From Methanooceanicella nereidis (lineage in GTDB: Archaea; Halobacteriota; Methanocellia; Methanocellales; Methanocellaceae), in contig NZ_PGCK01000010.1 of the NCBI RefSeq assembly GCF_021023085.1, positions 62,001 to 126,000 of the forward strand: 64,000 nucleotides of DNA. Reading direction: 5' to 3'. Each line of letters begins with the position of its first letter. Positions within the stretch are counted from its first letter, which is position 1. This document shows, in pieces, positions 1 to 8,959 of the stretch. The notes below the pieces were generated by a model. It saw only the letters and a program-made list of their open reading frames with translations, searched no databases and had not been told where the DNA came from. A program made the position numbers and the translations under genes.

Positions 1-226
1 CATCCATAGGATGATGACAAACGGCCGTTTCGGACACATAGTCAAACATAAATCGTTTAGGGTACAGCACAGATGCCTGGTCAAAACTGGTCTCTATCGT
101 AAAGTCATATTTTTCTCCAAGCGAATCGACCATCTGTTTTTTTATCCCGTAAACCTGTTTTTCAAACTCAAGCATACATGGCAGGTCATTTCTGTCCTTC
201 TGCTTAACGGTAAACATTACCTTCAT
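1..226 (-). CDS. Hypothetical protein, 5' part only (runs off the left edge)
   Basis: An open frame on the minus strand starts at ATG 226 and leaves the window after 75 codons without a stop. A TAG lies directly before the ATG in frame, so no earlier start is possible. The visible part begins MKVMFTVKQKDRNDLPCMLE and contains no motif I recognise. The sequence has the mixed charged and hydrophobic make-up of a soluble protein. It is transcribed away from the next gene at 318, so about 90 bases separate two divergent starts. I cannot assign a function; the evidence for a gene is the full-length open frame with plausible codon use. Confidence 0.6.
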   Translation of the reverse strand, partial: MKVMFTVKQKDRNDLPCMLEFEKQVYGIKKQMVDSLGEKYDFTIETSFDQASVLYPKRFMFDYVSETAVCHHPMD

Positions 227-288
227 CTAATATCCCGGCATAAATGAGGATCTATCTAATAATATGTTTTTCCCCGGAATGTCAATGA

Positions 289-297
289 TTTATATAT
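289..297 (+). promoter_or_regulatory. TATA box for the gene at 318
   Basis: TTTATATAT lies about 25 bases before the ATG at 318. Archaeal transcription starts roughly 25 bases after the TATA box, so the mRNA would begin at or next to the start codon. That predicts a leaderless or nearly leaderless transcript, in line with the absence of a Shine-Dalgarno sequence there. Confidence 0.5.
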
Positions 298-317
298 GGC
301 GGCGATAATTACTCATT

Positions 318-614
318 ATGGACTCTCCTTACGAAGCCGTGAAGAGGACCTTAGGGCAGGATATGGTGGAAGCCGCCGGTATCAATATCTTCAGGTTCCC
401 GGGCACGAGGGATGATTTTGCGGACAGGCTTATAAATACGGGAGCGCAGCAATGTATCATAAAATATGGCCTAAGATTTGAAGACAGGCTGATCGACCTT
501 GACGTGCTATTCCAGGTAGTCGATATCATAACGACGATAGACGGATGTGTCATATTTTATAATCCGGACAGCAGGATACTGGACCTTAAGGTCGTAAGGC
601 GTCCGCCAGCGTAA
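318..614 (+). CDS. Hypothetical 98-residue protein
   Basis: A small soluble protein that I do not recognise. It has no Cys pairs, no signal peptide and no membrane segment. The central part (residues about 40-75) alternates hydrophobic and acidic residues, with a run of Ile/Val near residues 66-72, which suggests a small alpha/beta fold. The start has no Shine-Dalgarno sequence, but a good TATA box at 289-297 suits a leaderless message. The minus-strand frames that overlap it are shadows. It may be cotranscribed with the gene at 652, 37 bases downstream. Confidence 0.55.
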   Translation: MDSPYEAVKRTLGQDMVEAAGINIFRFPGTRDDFADRLINTGAQQCIIKYGLRFEDRLIDLDVLFQVVDIITTIDGCVIFYNPDSRILDLKVVRRPPA

Positions 615-651
615 GAAAGGATTATTTATTATAAGATTAAATTTGTTTTTA

Positions 652-1014
652 ATGAAACATTCCATATGTTTATCGGAAAGGTCACGGATATTCGTCGAGT
701 TAAGAAAAAAGGATCTCTCAAGCGACGAATATGTAAACATGATACTGGAAAACCTGCTTGACCTGAGCGAAAAAGGTCACTTCATCCCGGATCGTATCAG
801 CATCATAGACGCTATTGAAAGCCATGTCATACTGAACCCGCAAGAGAACCTGATCGAGAAAAGCAGGGAACTCGAAAATATAATAGATATGTTAAGAGAT
901 GCTTTCCATGATAAAGTCCCTGCGCATATCTTTCGAGAAAAATGCAGGATAGCAGGGATGAACGAGAAAGATATTGAGTTCGCTGAAAACATGTTCAAAG
1001 AATGGCTGGTATGA
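652..1014 (+). CDS. Hypothetical 120-residue helical protein
   Basis: The frame can be opened at TTG 643 or ATG 652. I chose ATG 652 because it is the stronger codon and neither has a clear ribosome binding site. The product is mostly charged and probably helical, with a Glu/Lys-rich middle (residues about 65-85) and a C-terminal segment ending in FAENMFKEWLV. There are no catalytic motifs, signal peptide or membrane helices. It follows the hypothetical gene at 318 on the same strand and may share its promoter. Function unknown. Confidence 0.55.
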   Translation: MKHSICLSERSRIFVELRKKDLSSDEYVNMILENLLDLSEKGHFIPDRISIIDAIESHVILNPQENLIEKSRELENIIDMLRDAFHDKVPAHIFREKCRIAGMNEKDIEFAENMFKEWLV

Positions 1015-1016
1015 GT

Positions 1017-1497
1017 CCTCAGGTGATATATACCAGTTATAATGAACAAATGATATTTTAGGAAGCGGAATATACGTCCGCTTCCTGCGTATCCACAACC
1101 ATCCGGATATTCTCAAATATCATCTTTGGGAGGTGTCCTCCGAATGGAAATATAAGGCCCACATTATTTTGACCTACCAATTATTATGTTAGAGTCAGAT
1201 AAGTTAAAGGTTTCTATGATAAAAACCAACATTACCATACATTTTGGTTATTTTCTAACAATATTATTAATGAAATACTAAAATAATAATAAAAATCCGG
1301 TATTTATCAAAACGGTCATTATCTTTAAAAAGAAACATTACTGATTTGTTTTCAATTTATTAAGCGTAAGCGATACATGGATATTTTTAGCAAATCGGCC
1401 ATTTACAGGACATACAGTCAAAAATATAGCAAATTATGCCAAATTAACTAAAATTACAGATAAATAACTACGATCTGATTTGTAGTCTAAATAAATG
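1017..1497. other. AT-rich intergenic stretch, no gene seen
   Basis: About 480 bases, strongly AT-rich after 1150, with stops in all frames. I see no tRNA, repeat or strong hairpin. It ends in the TATA box of the SIMPL-domain gene. Confidence 0.6.
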
Positions 1498-1504
1498 TTA
1501 TATA
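1498..1504 (+). promoter_or_regulatory. TATA box that decides the start of the SIMPL gene
   Basis: TTATATA sits only two bases before the ATG at 1506. Transcription should start near 1528-1530, downstream of that ATG, so the real start must be the next ATG at 1539. That ATG has a GGTGA ribosome binding site at 1527-1531. Confidence 0.55.
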
Positions 1505-1538
1505 CATGGCTATCGATGATTTATACGGTGAATCTCTT

Positions 1539-2321
1539 ATGGAGTTTAAGCGAGGGTTTCTATTTGGTCTCGGCATGATCACTGCATTTGCCGTTTTACT
1601 TGCAGTGTTAGGCAATTCGTGCGTAAACGGCATAGGTGTCGCAAGTTCGGCATCGGAGAATAACGAGTCCGAAAGAACCGTAACAGTAACGGGTAACGGA
1701 TATGTCTATACGGAACCCGACATAGCAAAGGTGAGCGTGGGCGTAGTGACTGAGGCTAACACCTCGTCCGAGGCGATGCAGATGAACGCGGACCAGATGG
1801 ACGCCGTTATGAAATCAGTTAGAAGGTTAGGTATACCGGAGAAGGACATCAAGACAAGCCAGATCTCGGTACAGCCGGTATACAATTACCAGTATCAGCC
1901 AAAGGACGCTACGGAAAAGCCGAAGATAGTCGGCTATAAGGCCAGTAACACTGTCACTATCACTGTAAGGGATATGTCCAAAGTTGGCCCTGTTATCGAT
2001 GCTTCATACGGGTCGGGCTCGAATAAGATCGATGGCGTGAGCTTTATGCTATCGGAGGAAAAGCAGTCGCTAGTCTATAAGCAAGCCCTTGAGAAAGCAG
2101 TGAAAGACGGTGCCGATAAGGCAAAAACCATAGCTTCAGCCGCGGACATAGAGGGAATGAAACTAAAGACAATATCCGAGTCCGGAGGCTTCTATCCGGT
2201 ATATTATGACTCGTATAATATGGCAGCTGCGGAAAGAGCCAGTGGAGCTGCACCGACACCGGTATCTCCGGGCGAGCAAAAAGTCCAGGCCACAGTGACC
2301 ATGGTATATACATTTGGCTAA
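1539..2321 (+). CDS. SIMPL-domain (DUF541) membrane-anchored protein
   Basis: A 260-residue protein with one N-terminal membrane segment (residues about 8-30), followed by a SIMPL/DUF541 domain over the rest. Typical family features are the strand near TVTVTGNGYVYTEPDIAKV, the repeated Ala/Met helix after it, and the C-terminal VQATVTMVYTFG strand. The domain would lie outside the membrane. Family members are periplasmic or surface proteins of unclear role, sometimes linked to oxidative stress. An ATG at 1506 also opens the frame, but the TATA box at 1498-1504 makes it unlikely; the 1539 start has a GGTGA site seven bases upstream. The stop codon lies inside a terminator hairpin. Confidence 0.85.
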   Translation: MEFKRGFLFGLGMITAFAVLLAVLGNSCVNGIGVASSASENNESERTVTVTGNGYVYTEPDIAKVSVGVVTEANTSSEAMQMNADQMDAVMKSVRRLGIPEKDIKTSQISVQPVYNYQYQPKDATEKPKIVGYKASNTVTITVRDMSKVGPVIDASYGSGSNKIDGVSFMLSEEKQSLVYKQALEKAVKDGADKAKTIASAADIEGMKLKTISESGGFYPVYYDSYNMAAAERASGAAPTPVSPGEQKVQATVTMVYTFG

Positions 2322-2345
2322 TATTTTTTAGCCTTGCTTTTTTTA
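2316..2345 (+). terminator. Terminator hairpin containing the stop codon of the SIMPL gene
   Basis: GGCTAA (2316-2321) pairs with TTAGCC (2328-2333) across a six-base loop and is followed by a T-rich tract. The TAA stop (2319-2321) is part of the stem. Confidence 0.6.
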
Positions 2346-2370
2346 TTCCAATTTTTTCTCTTATTTTAGG

Positions 2371-2378
2371 TTTATATA
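2371..2378 (+). promoter_or_regulatory. TATA box for the gene at 2411
   Basis: TTTATATA lies 33-40 bases before ATG 2411, giving a predicted leader of about ten bases. Confidence 0.45.
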
Positions 2379-2410
2379 GTAGGGCTTACTTATAATAGAC
2401 ATAGAGTATT

Positions 2411-2662
2411 ATGACTGACAGAACGGCTGGAAGCATCGCTGTAATAATTTTAGGGACAATGCTTGCTATACTGCTATTAATATTCCTGGCGAGCACTTTC
2501 GACCTTCTCAATGATCAATATATAGAATGCTTGATGAACGGCGGAGGTCTATATTGCTGGGCAATAGACCAGTCGGCTAAAAACCTGCTGGCACTGGTAG
2601 CAATATTAGTCACATGCGGCATAGGCATAATATGGTATATCCTGTCAAGCGAACACACATGA
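2411..2662 (+). CDS. Small two-helix membrane protein, function unknown
   Basis: 83 residues with two hydrophobic segments (about residues 8-30 and 59-78), separated by a short loop with two Cys (MNGGGLYCW region) that could form a disulfide. The ends are polar. It has its own TATA box. I know no family for it; size and layout suit a small integral membrane protein with both termini on the same side. Confidence 0.6.
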   Translation: MTDRTAGSIAVIILGTMLAILLLIFLASTFDLLNDQYIECLMNGGGLYCWAIDQSAKNLLALVAILVTCGIGIIWYILSSEHT

Positions 2663-2702
2663 CCATCGAAAATTTTCCTTTTTTAACGCTGATAAAAGGT
2701 CA

Positions 2703-3365
2703 TTATAAGGCCAGATATATGAAATACAACCCTATCAGTATGATCGCGAGCCCGATGGCAGTGTCCAGATAATTCCCGTACCTGGAGGTCATGTCCTTCA
2801 GTTTACCGCTTATCGTCCCTCCCGCAGAGCCGATAAGTGCAAGCGGTATTACCATTCCCGTTGAATAAAGGAGCATTGTGCCCAGTCCTTGCAGCGGGCC
2901 CTGGTATAGACCGATATAGGTAATGACTGCCAGAAGCATCGGGGCGCCCCGGCCGATGGTTATCGCGCCGAAAGAAAGGCCGAGTAAAAAAGTCCCTGCC
3001 GCAGTATTAGTTTTTGAGCCCTTGAACATATTGAATATACTTTTAATCGGGGGCTTATAGATCTTGAGGAGCTGTAAACCCATAAGTATCATAACCAGGC
3101 CGCCGAACGCCCATGCGACGGATTCATTGATCAATAAAAGGTAATCGCCCATTATACCGGCTATCAAACCAAGAGGTAAAAGAATGATGATCGTGCCTGC
3201 GGCGAACGGAATCATCAGCTTTAGGTTATCAAGGAAACTGGTATTTTTTTCGGATCCGGCGATATAGCCTACCAATCCTAAACACAGCACACTATTACAC
3301 GGGCATATACCGGCGATGATCCCGAATATGAATATACCGATCAGTGTCGGTTCAAAAGCGGCCAT
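2703..3365 (-). CDS. CcdA/DsbD-like cytochrome c biogenesis membrane protein
   Basis: 220 residues with about six membrane helices in the arrangement of the CcdA family, which normally moves electrons across the membrane by thiol-disulfide exchange. The first helix holds C21-P-C23 and C28. The usual Pro-Cys of the fourth helix is absent: the matching site reads ITIGRGAPM. A complete CcdA redox relay is therefore doubtful. It could still be a transporter of the broader LysE/CcdA type. It follows the 285-residue gene by five bases and closes a possible operon aksF - unknown - this gene. Confidence 0.75.
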   Translation of the reverse strand: MAAFEPTLIGIFIFGIIAGICPCNSVLCLGLVGYIAGSEKNTSFLDNLKLMIPFAAGTIIILLPLGLIAGIMGDYLLLINESVAWAFGGLVMILMGLQLLKIYKPPIKSIFNMFKGSKTNTAAGTFLLGLSFGAITIGRGAPMLLAVITYIGLYQGPLQGLGTMLLYSTGMVIPLALIGSAGGTISGKLKDMTSRYGNYLDTAIGLAIILIGLYFIYLAL

Positions 3366-3370
3366 GTTGA

Positions 3371-4228
3371 TCAGTTTTTATTTTTTATCGCTTCGGTAAG
3401 AGCTTTTACTGCTTCGTAGATTTCACGCGGGTTCGCACCCCAGTGTACAGCTATGCCCTGGATCCCGCGGATACTTGTCAGCCCCAGCTTTTCTGACTGG
3501 CAGCATCGGAGCACGAAAGGACGCTCAGGCCGGATAGTCGATAGAAGGCAGATATTGACATGCTCATATTTTTTGTTCGGGAACCTTGCCTCGAACACCT
3601 GCTTTGACGTATCGCAGCCGATAAGTTTTATATCACCCTGCGGCTCGCCATCCAGAGAGTCCAGGAACAAGCCTTTAAGGCCAGAAGCATAGCATGGGAA
3701 TATGATCGTATTATCCGGATCCTCAAACTCTTTTAAGTTTTTAGTATAATAGTTAAATGTAAGCATTAGCTCCCCGAACATTCCGGCATCGTCAAGCCTC
3801 TTGATATTATACTCAAGCCATGCGGGCTCGGGCGGCGCGATGTCGTATACATCTATAGAGGTTAGCCCGTCGGTGGACGGGGAATGTACGAAATTCAGGT
3901 GCTGGTCGATTCCCCTGAACACGACAGTATTGACCCGATCATCGCAGAGCCTGGAAGCGATCCTGATCAGGTTAGCGCGGTTCGAGAGATCTACAGGCCT
4001 GTCATATACCAGTGTCTCGTTTATCCCGGCTATTTTCTTAGCTTCCTTTTTCTTTTTCAAAAAAGTCCCTTCGCCCTCGCTCCTGACCTCATAGACCTCG
4101 CATCTGTCAGGGGCCTCGAAGACAAGTACATATTTCGACGAGAAATAGATGATATCTTCAGGACTGTATTCCTTTCTCAGATATTTGTTAATAGCGCCGA
4201 TAAACTTGCAGTGCTCCGGGAATATCAT
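3371..4228 (-). CDS. Conserved-looking hypothetical protein coupled to aksF
   Basis: 285 residues, soluble, not recognised. The N-terminal half has many short strands and Lys-rich loops. The C-terminal half holds several Cys (about residues 178, 205, 227, 242-243, the last a Cys-Cys pair) that could bind metal or take part in thiol chemistry. Its ATG overlaps the stop of aksF by four bases (ATGA), which means translational coupling, and the CcdA-like gene follows after five bases. The context suggests a partner of the membrane protein, perhaps a thiol or metal-handling factor, but that is only inference. Confidence 0.7.
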   Translation of the reverse strand: MIFPEHCKFIGAINKYLRKEYSPEDIIYFSSKYVLVFEAPDRCEVYEVRSEGEGTFLKKKKEAKKIAGINETLVYDRPVDLSNRANLIRIASRLCDDRVNTVVFRGIDQHLNFVHSPSTDGLTSIDVYDIAPPEPAWLEYNIKRLDDAGMFGELMLTFNYYTKNLKEFEDPDNTIIFPCYASGLKGLFLDSLDGEPQGDIKLIGCDTSKQVFEARFPNKKYEHVNICLLSTIRPERPFVLRCCQSEKLGLTSIRGIQGIAVHWGANPREIYEAVKALTEAIKNKN

Positions 4229-5199
4229 ATTTCCGCCTCTATGAGCTTTAAGAGTGAATGCTTAACGTCAGAGGTCTTATATATGCCTCCAAGGTCCGGC
4301 GTGAATATTCTTTCTTGCAGTATCGTGTCCACGGCTCTCTGGACTTTCTCGGCCTCTTCCCGTTTTCCGGCCCACTCGAGAAGCATCTTAGTGCTAAGCA
4401 CTGCTGCTATCGGGTTTGCCACATCCTTTCCGGCTATGTCCGGAGCGCTGCCGTGCACGGGCTCAAAAAGAGCGTATTTATCCCCGATATTGGCGCTCGG
4501 CGAAAGCCCAAGCCCGCCTATCAGGGCAGCCGCCTCATCTGAAAGGATGTCGCCGAACAGGTTCGTCGTGACTATGGTATCATACCGGGACGGACACCTT
4601 ATAAGATTATATGCCATGGCATCCACCAGCATCTCTTCATACGGCACCATCAGCCCTTCTGCCACTTCAATACAGCAGTCCCTGAATAAAGCGCATGACT
4701 TTAAAACGTTAGCCTTGTGCACGATAGTGAGCTTTTTTAACCCCGGGTTTTTACATGCCATCCTCGCTATGCGCTCGCTCGCTTTTTTTGTGATGACCCT
4801 GGTCGACCTTACCTCATCTTCCGTTACATCTTCAAGCCCCAGATAAAGGTCTTCGCTGTTTTCCCGGTAAATGGTAAAATCCACTTTAAAAGGAGAGATC
4901 GCTGATGACTTGAACGGCCTGATGTTAGCGTATAGCCCGAGCTCGCTCCGCAGGGTCAATATCACGCTTCTGTAATCCCTTTTCGGCGGCGTGGTGATCG
5001 CCCCGAAGAGCACGCAGTCGCACGACCTGACCAGGTCGATATCCTCTTCGGTCATTGCTTTGCCCTCGCGCCTGAACCTCTCATATCCTACGTCCACCTG
5101 GACAAGCTCTGCCCCGGGAAGTATGAGCCTGAGCATATCGAACGCTACGGGTATGACTTCTTTGCCTATCCCGTCGCCGGGCAATATCGCGATCTTCAT
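4225..5199 (-). CDS. aksF: Homoisocitrate/3-isopropylmalate dehydrogenase (AksF/LeuB family)
   Basis: 324 residues, full length for the beta-decarboxylating dehydrogenase family, with GDGIGKEV at residues 8-15, the substrate segment around [15 protein letters not shown], the [11 protein letters not shown] motif and the metal-binding Asp region near [12 protein letters not shown]. These enzymes oxidise and decarboxylate a 2-hydroxy-tricarboxylic acid with NAD. In methanogens AksF does this on homoisocitrate and its longer homologues in coenzyme B synthesis; LeuB does it in leucine synthesis. The neighbours (aksE with an Arg in the specificity loop, a short AksA-type synthase) favour AksF, but LeuB or a shared enzyme cannot be excluded. 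It overlaps aksE by four bases. Confidence 0.8.
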   Translation of the reverse strand: MKIAILPGDGIGKEVIPVAFDMLRLILPGAELVQVDVGYERFRREGKAMTEEDIDLVRSCDCVLFGAITTPPKRDYRSVILTLRSELGLYANIRPFKSSAISPFKVDFTIYRENSEDLYLGLEDVTEDEVRSTRVITKKASERIARMACKNPGLKKLTIVHKANVLKSCALFRDCCIEVAEGLMVPYEEMLVDAMAYNLIRCPSRYDTIVTTNLFGDILSDEAAALIGGLGLSPSANIGDKYALFEPVHGSAPDIAGKDVANPIAAVLSTKMLLEWAGKREEAEKVQRAVDTILQERIFTPDLGGIYKTSDVKHSLLKLIEAEI

Positions 5200-5669
5200 C
5201 GCCTGCCTCTCCTGTATGCGACCAGCCCTCCGGCTTCAAGTATCTCCTGAAGGAAATCCGGCAGCTTTGTGCTGGTGTACTCTTTTCCGTTCGCGGTCAC
5301 TATGCCCGAATCCAGGTCGACCTCTATGATCTCGCCCTTGCTCACCGCGTCGGCGACGTCAGCCTCTACGATAGGGAGGCCCACGTTAATGGCATTCCTG
5401 AAAAATATCCTGGCAAAGGATCTTGCGACGACACAATCTATACCTGCATATTTTAAAGCGATAGGGGCTTGTTCCCTTGATGAGCCGCATCCGAAATTGT
5501 TCCCGGCGACAATTATGTCACCTTTCTGCGGCTTGAAATCCGGATCAATACCTTCCATCGCATGTTCCGCGAACACGTTATAGTCGGTGCTTCTCAGGTA
5601 TTTTCCGGGTATTATGACATCGGTATCCACGTTGTCGCCGTACTTCCATACTTTTCCCCTGAACTTCAT
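5196..5669 (-). CDS. aksE: Homoaconitase/isopropylmalate isomerase small subunit
   Basis: 157 residues, the swivel domain of the aconitase family. It shows [14 protein letters not shown] at residues 12-25 and the [12 protein letters not shown] active-site loop near residues 58-69. The specificity loop reads YLRS (residues 24-27). From the work on the Methanocaldococcus enzymes, homoaconitase (MJ1271) has YLRT with Arg26 reading the longer substrate, while isopropylmalate isomerase has an uncharged residue there. Arg26 is present here, which argues for homoaconitase activity in coenzyme B synthesis. It overlaps aksD and aksF by four bases each, so the three are one operon. Confidence 0.82.
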   Translation of the reverse strand: MKFRGKVWKYGDNVDTDVIIPGKYLRSTDYNVFAEHAMEGIDPDFKPQKGDIIVAGNNFGCGSSREQAPIALKYAGIDCVVARSFARIFFRNAINVGLPIVEADVADAVSKGEIIEVDLDSGIVTANGKEYTSTKLPDFLQEILEAGGLVAYRRGRR

Positions 5670-6925
5670 AGATACCGCCTCGGATCGGTTATCTTTCCAT
5701 TGATCGCGGTCGCTGCTGCCGTCAGTGGCGAGCCGAGATATACTTCGGAGCCCTTACCCATACGCCCCTTGAAGTTCCGGTTTGTGGTCGACATACATCT
5801 TTCACCCTCTGCAAGGACACCCATATGGCCGCCAAGGCAAGGGCCGCAGCCCGGATTACATATCGTCGCGCCCGCTTTCAACAGAGTGGCGGCAACGCCC
5901 GAGTCTACAGCATCGATCATCACGCTTCTGGACGCAGGTATTATCAGCGTCCTGCATTTGACGGTCCTGCCTTTTAATATCATGGCAGCGCTTTCCAGAT
6001 CCTCATACCTGCCGTTAGTGCACGAGCCTATGAGCACCTGGTCGACATCCTTACCCTCGACCTCTTCTATGTCATGGACGTTATCGACATCTATGGGGCA
6101 TGCGACCTGAGGCGAAATATCAGAAATATCATAAGTGAACTCTTCACAGTAATGAGCGTCGATGGCATAAACCGGCCTGTACGGCTCTACTGCCCTGCCG
6201 CGAAGGTAATCATCGGTCTTTTCGTCAGGAGGCACTATCCCGGCCTTTCCCCCCATCTCTATCGCCATATTACAGATGGTCATCCTGCCGGCTATGGATA
6301 AGGCCCTTATCGCCTCTCCGTAAAATTCTATCGCTTTATATGCGGCGCCATCAGTCTTTACATCCTTTATGATACGTAATATGATATCTTTGGCAGTAAT
6401 GCCTTTAGCAAGCTTACCGTCAACTGTCACCTTTATCGTCTCAGGTACCCTGAACCAGAGCTTTCCGGAAGAGTATACCTCTGCCATATCGGTAGCGCCT
6501 ACACCCGTGGCGAATGCACCGAACGCGCCGTACGTGCATGTGTGAGAATCAGCGCCCACGATCACCTTACCGGGCATTGCGAAGCCTTTCTCGGGAACGA
6601 GCTGATGGCATATACCTTCGCCCACATCGTACAGGTTCGTGATCCCCTGTGCTTTTGCCCATTCCCTGATGTCTTTCTGCAGCAGGGCGGTATTTTCGTT
6701 ATTCGCCGGGACAAGATGGTCGAACGGTATTATTATCCTTTTAGGGTCCCAGACTTTTTCCACCCCCATCTCCCTGAACGCTTTAACGGCAAGCACTGAC
6801 GTCCCGTCATGGCTCATGGCATAATCGACGGGAGCTATGACAAAATCTCCGGCGCTGGCTTTTTTACCGGCCGCTTTTCCTAGAATCTCTTCGCTAATAG
6901 TTCCCAAATTTTCCCACGCTCGCAT
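5666..6925 (-). CDS. aksD: Homoaconitase/isopropylmalate isomerase large subunit
   Basis: 419 residues, the usual length for archaeal AksD/LeuC. The three ligands of the 4Fe-4S cluster are visible: the Cys of LIGSCTNGR (about residue 300) and the two Cys of [10 protein letters not shown] (about 360). The catalytic-site stretch [21 protein letters not shown] is also intact. Together with the small subunit it hydrates and dehydrates homocitrate-type acids. It is the first gene of the minus-strand aksDEF operon. Its start lies about 95 bases from the divergent synthase gene, so one short intergenic region controls both directions. Confidence 0.85.
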   Translation of the reverse strand: MRAWENLGTISEEILGKAAGKKASAGDFVIAPVDYAMSHDGTSVLAVKAFREMGVEKVWDPKRIIIPFDHLVPANNENTALLQKDIREWAKAQGITNLYDVGEGICHQLVPEKGFAMPGKVIVGADSHTCTYGAFGAFATGVGATDMAEVYSSGKLWFRVPETIKVTVDGKLAKGITAKDIILRIIKDVKTDGAAYKAIEFYGEAIRALSIAGRMTICNMAIEMGGKAGIVPPDEKTDDYLRGRAVEPYRPVYAIDAHYCEEFTYDISDISPQVACPIDVDNVHDIEEVEGKDVDQVLIGSCTNGRYEDLESAAMILKGRTVKCRTLIIPASRSVMIDAVDSGVAATLLKAGATICNPGCGPCLGGHMGVLAEGERCMSTTNRNFKGRMGKGSEVYLGSPLTAAATAINGKITDPRRYL

Positions 6926-7019
6926 ACTGAGGTAGAAAGTTATTAGTACCCCGAATATTTAATTGTTATTGTGAGCGAAATTTTCGGTATCGAAATTTTC
7001 GGCATAAAATGGTGAGAAC

Positions 7020-8201
7020 ATGACCGGATACTCGAAAAACGAGTGGATGAAGTATGTGCAGAACGATATCGGGGACATCGAGATATGCGATGTGACCCTG
7101 AGGGACGGGGAGCAGACGCCTGGAGTCACCTTTACCAGGGAGGAAAAGATAGACATAGCGCGCATGCTGGATGAGATCGGTGTCGAGATCATCGAAGCCG
7201 GATTCCCGGTCGTGTCGCAGGCGGAAAAGGAGTCGATCAAAGCAATAGCCGGCTTAGGGCTTGACGCAAAGATATGCTGCCTGTCAAGGGCCATTAAAAG
7301 CGACATCGACGCAGTGCTTGATTGCGATGCGGATGTCGTGGGGATATTCATAGGGACGTCGGACCTTCATCTGAAATATAAGCATAAAAAGACACAGCAG
7401 GAAGCCATCGATTGTATCGTTCCTGCGGTGGAGTATGCAAAGAGGCACGGCCTGATAGTAAGGTGCGCCGCAGAAGATTCGACAAGGACTGATCTTGATT
7501 TTCTTAAAAGGTATTATAAGGCAGGAGAAGACGCCGGCGCGGATTATGTAAGCATCGCCGATACTGTCGGCATAATGAATCCGACCACCATGAGATTTTT
7601 AGTCGGCGAGGTCAGGAAGACAGTGAAGATACCCGTATGCGTACACTGCCATGACGATCTCGGTATGGCTGTGGCCAACACGCTGGCTGCCGTAGAGGCA
7701 GGTGCAACGCAGCTTCATACTACGACGAACGGTATAGGCGAGAGGGCGGGAAATGCCGCACTGGAGGAAGTGCTGTTAGGCCTCCTGCTGCAGTACGGTA
7801 TCGATAGGTACAAGCTTTCCACCATCACGGACCTCTCAAAGTCCGTCGAAAAATATTCCGGCATTAAAATAGCGAAGAATAAGGCCGTAGTGGGCGACCA
7901 CGCGTTTGCCCACGAGTCAGGGATACATATTGCGGCCCTTCTTGAAAATGACCGTACATACGAGGTATTCACTCCCGAGATCGTAGGAGGCAAAAGAGAG
8001 TTCATCCTCGGAAAGCACAGCGGTAGCAAGGCATTATGCTATATGGCAAGACAGATGGGCTTTACGCTTACAGAGGCCGAGACGAACATTGTCCTTGAAG
8101 AGATCAAAAGGCTGAGTGAGGATAAGGTATCGTTCAGGCGGGAAGATCTGAGAGAATTGATAACCGGCTTATTGACGGATAAAAAGGCCGTTATCGCGTA
8201 G
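7020..8201 (+). CDS. aksA: Homocitrate synthase family (AksA type)
   Basis: 393 residues: a TIM barrel of the LeuA/CimA/homocitrate synthase family without the C-terminal regulatory domain that makes LeuA and CimA about 500 residues long. The catalytic TLRDGEQTPG motif is at residues 26-35, and the metal-binding HCHDDLGMA and the NGIGERAGNA signatures follow. Length fits AksA, which condenses acetyl-CoA with 2-oxoglutarate and then with 2-oxoadipate and 2-oxopimelate to build the chain of coenzyme B. It is divergent from aksDEF. The stop codon is inside a terminator hairpin. A synthase of another 2-oxoacid remains possible. Confidence 0.82.
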   Translation: MTGYSKNEWMKYVQNDIGDIEICDVTLRDGEQTPGVTFTREEKIDIARMLDEIGVEIIEAGFPVVSQAEKESIKAIAGLGLDAKICCLSRAIKSDIDAVLDCDADVVGIFIGTSDLHLKYKHKKTQQEAIDCIVPAVEYAKRHGLIVRCAAEDSTRTDLDFLKRYYKAGEDAGADYVSIADTVGIMNPTTMRFLVGEVRKTVKIPVCVHCHDDLGMAVANTLAAVEAGATQLHTTTNGIGERAGNAALEEVLLGLLLQYGIDRYKLSTITDLSKSVEKYSGIKIAKNKAVVGDHAFAHESGIHIAALLENDRTYEVFTPEIVGGKREFILGKHSGSKALCYMARQMGFTLTEAETNIVLEEIKRLSEDKVSFRREDLRELITGLLTDKKAVIA

Positions 8202-8209
8202 GCCTTTTT
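8181..8209 (+). terminator. Terminator hairpin containing the aksA stop codon
   Basis: AAAAAGGCC (8181-8189) pairs with GGCCTTTTT (8201-8209) around an 11-base loop; the stop at 8199-8201 sits at the loop/stem border. Because the stem ends in A and T runs it may work in both directions, also for the convergent gene ending at 8212. Confidence 0.65.
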
Positions 8210-8211
8210 TC

Positions 8212-8841
8212 TTACTTTTTTCTTAACCCGTATTTATTCATCCGGATCACATCGTCAAATCCGGTCCCATAAGAAGTTATTTTTCCACTGAGCCGTTTTT
8301 CCAGCTCTTCAAGCTTTTCCGATAATAGATCGCCGTTAAGCGTGCCCATGATCGAATTATCTGCGCCGTTTATCGTCTCTTCCATCCATATGTCGCAATT
8401 TGTCGAAACAGTAAGCGTTGCCATGGGCTCTTCCGCCTTGATTTCGCTGTCAAGCCGGAAGCTAAGGGCATTAGGTATCAGCGCCCGTGACATGCCCGTC
8501 ACAGTAAAAGCATATACATACGTAAGACCGTATATCATGGCGTTAGGTGAAAAATCAGAGTCTTTTGACCCCATCATTTCCCATCTTTTTTCAAGGGCTT
8601 CACGCAATGATCCCGGGGTTATGGGCCTTATCCTGTCAAAGAGCGTATACTTATAGGGGCACTCTACCCTTGTCACGACAAAAATGTCGCCCATGATGCC
8701 CATCATATCGACAAGTATGTCGGTCAGGTACCCATTGCCGTAGGCGCTTAGTTTTTCCCGGTTAAGCTGGATGGTTATGGTCCAGCTTCCCACATATTTG
8801 TCATACCAGCACCATGCCGAGGGTTTATAGCTAACGTCCAA
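8212..8841 (-). CDS. Hypothetical protein, 209 residues
   Basis: A soluble protein I do not recognise. It is rich in aromatic residues near the N terminus (WCWYDKYVGSWTITI) and has a long mixed alpha/beta middle. The frame opens with TTG at 8841, and no ATG upstream was found. It ends ten bases from the end of aksA, tail to tail. There is no signal peptide and no membrane helix. The presence of many Met (MMGIMG, EMMG) and few Cys gives no clue to function. Confidence 0.6.
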   Translation of the reverse strand: MDVSYKPSAWCWYDKYVGSWTITIQLNREKLSAYGNGYLTDILVDMMGIMGDIFVVTRVECPYKYTLFDRIRPITPGSLREALEKRWEMMGSKDSDFSPNAMIYGLTYVYAFTVTGMSRALIPNALSFRLDSEIKAEEPMATLTVSTNCDIWMEETINGADNSIMGTLNGDLLSEKLEELEKRLSGKITSYGTGFDDVIRMNKYGLRKK

Positions 8842-8959
8842 AGCCGGTCACGTTTAAAATGTTGACCTCTGCGATAATCACATATTCCATTATTAATAGC
8901 GGTGCCCGACTCCGTAAAAGAAGCTTGCCATTAAGAAAAAGGAAAAGACCGGGTTAATA

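Noticed and set aside
507-740. Minus-strand frame of 77 codons across the first two hypothetical genes
   Set aside because: It overlaps both plus-strand genes, has no start signals and no motif.
3884-4846. Plus-strand frame of 320 codons opposite the unknown gene and aksF
   Set aside because: It is antisense to two well-supported genes, is rich in Ser and has no motif; a typical shadow of coding DNA.
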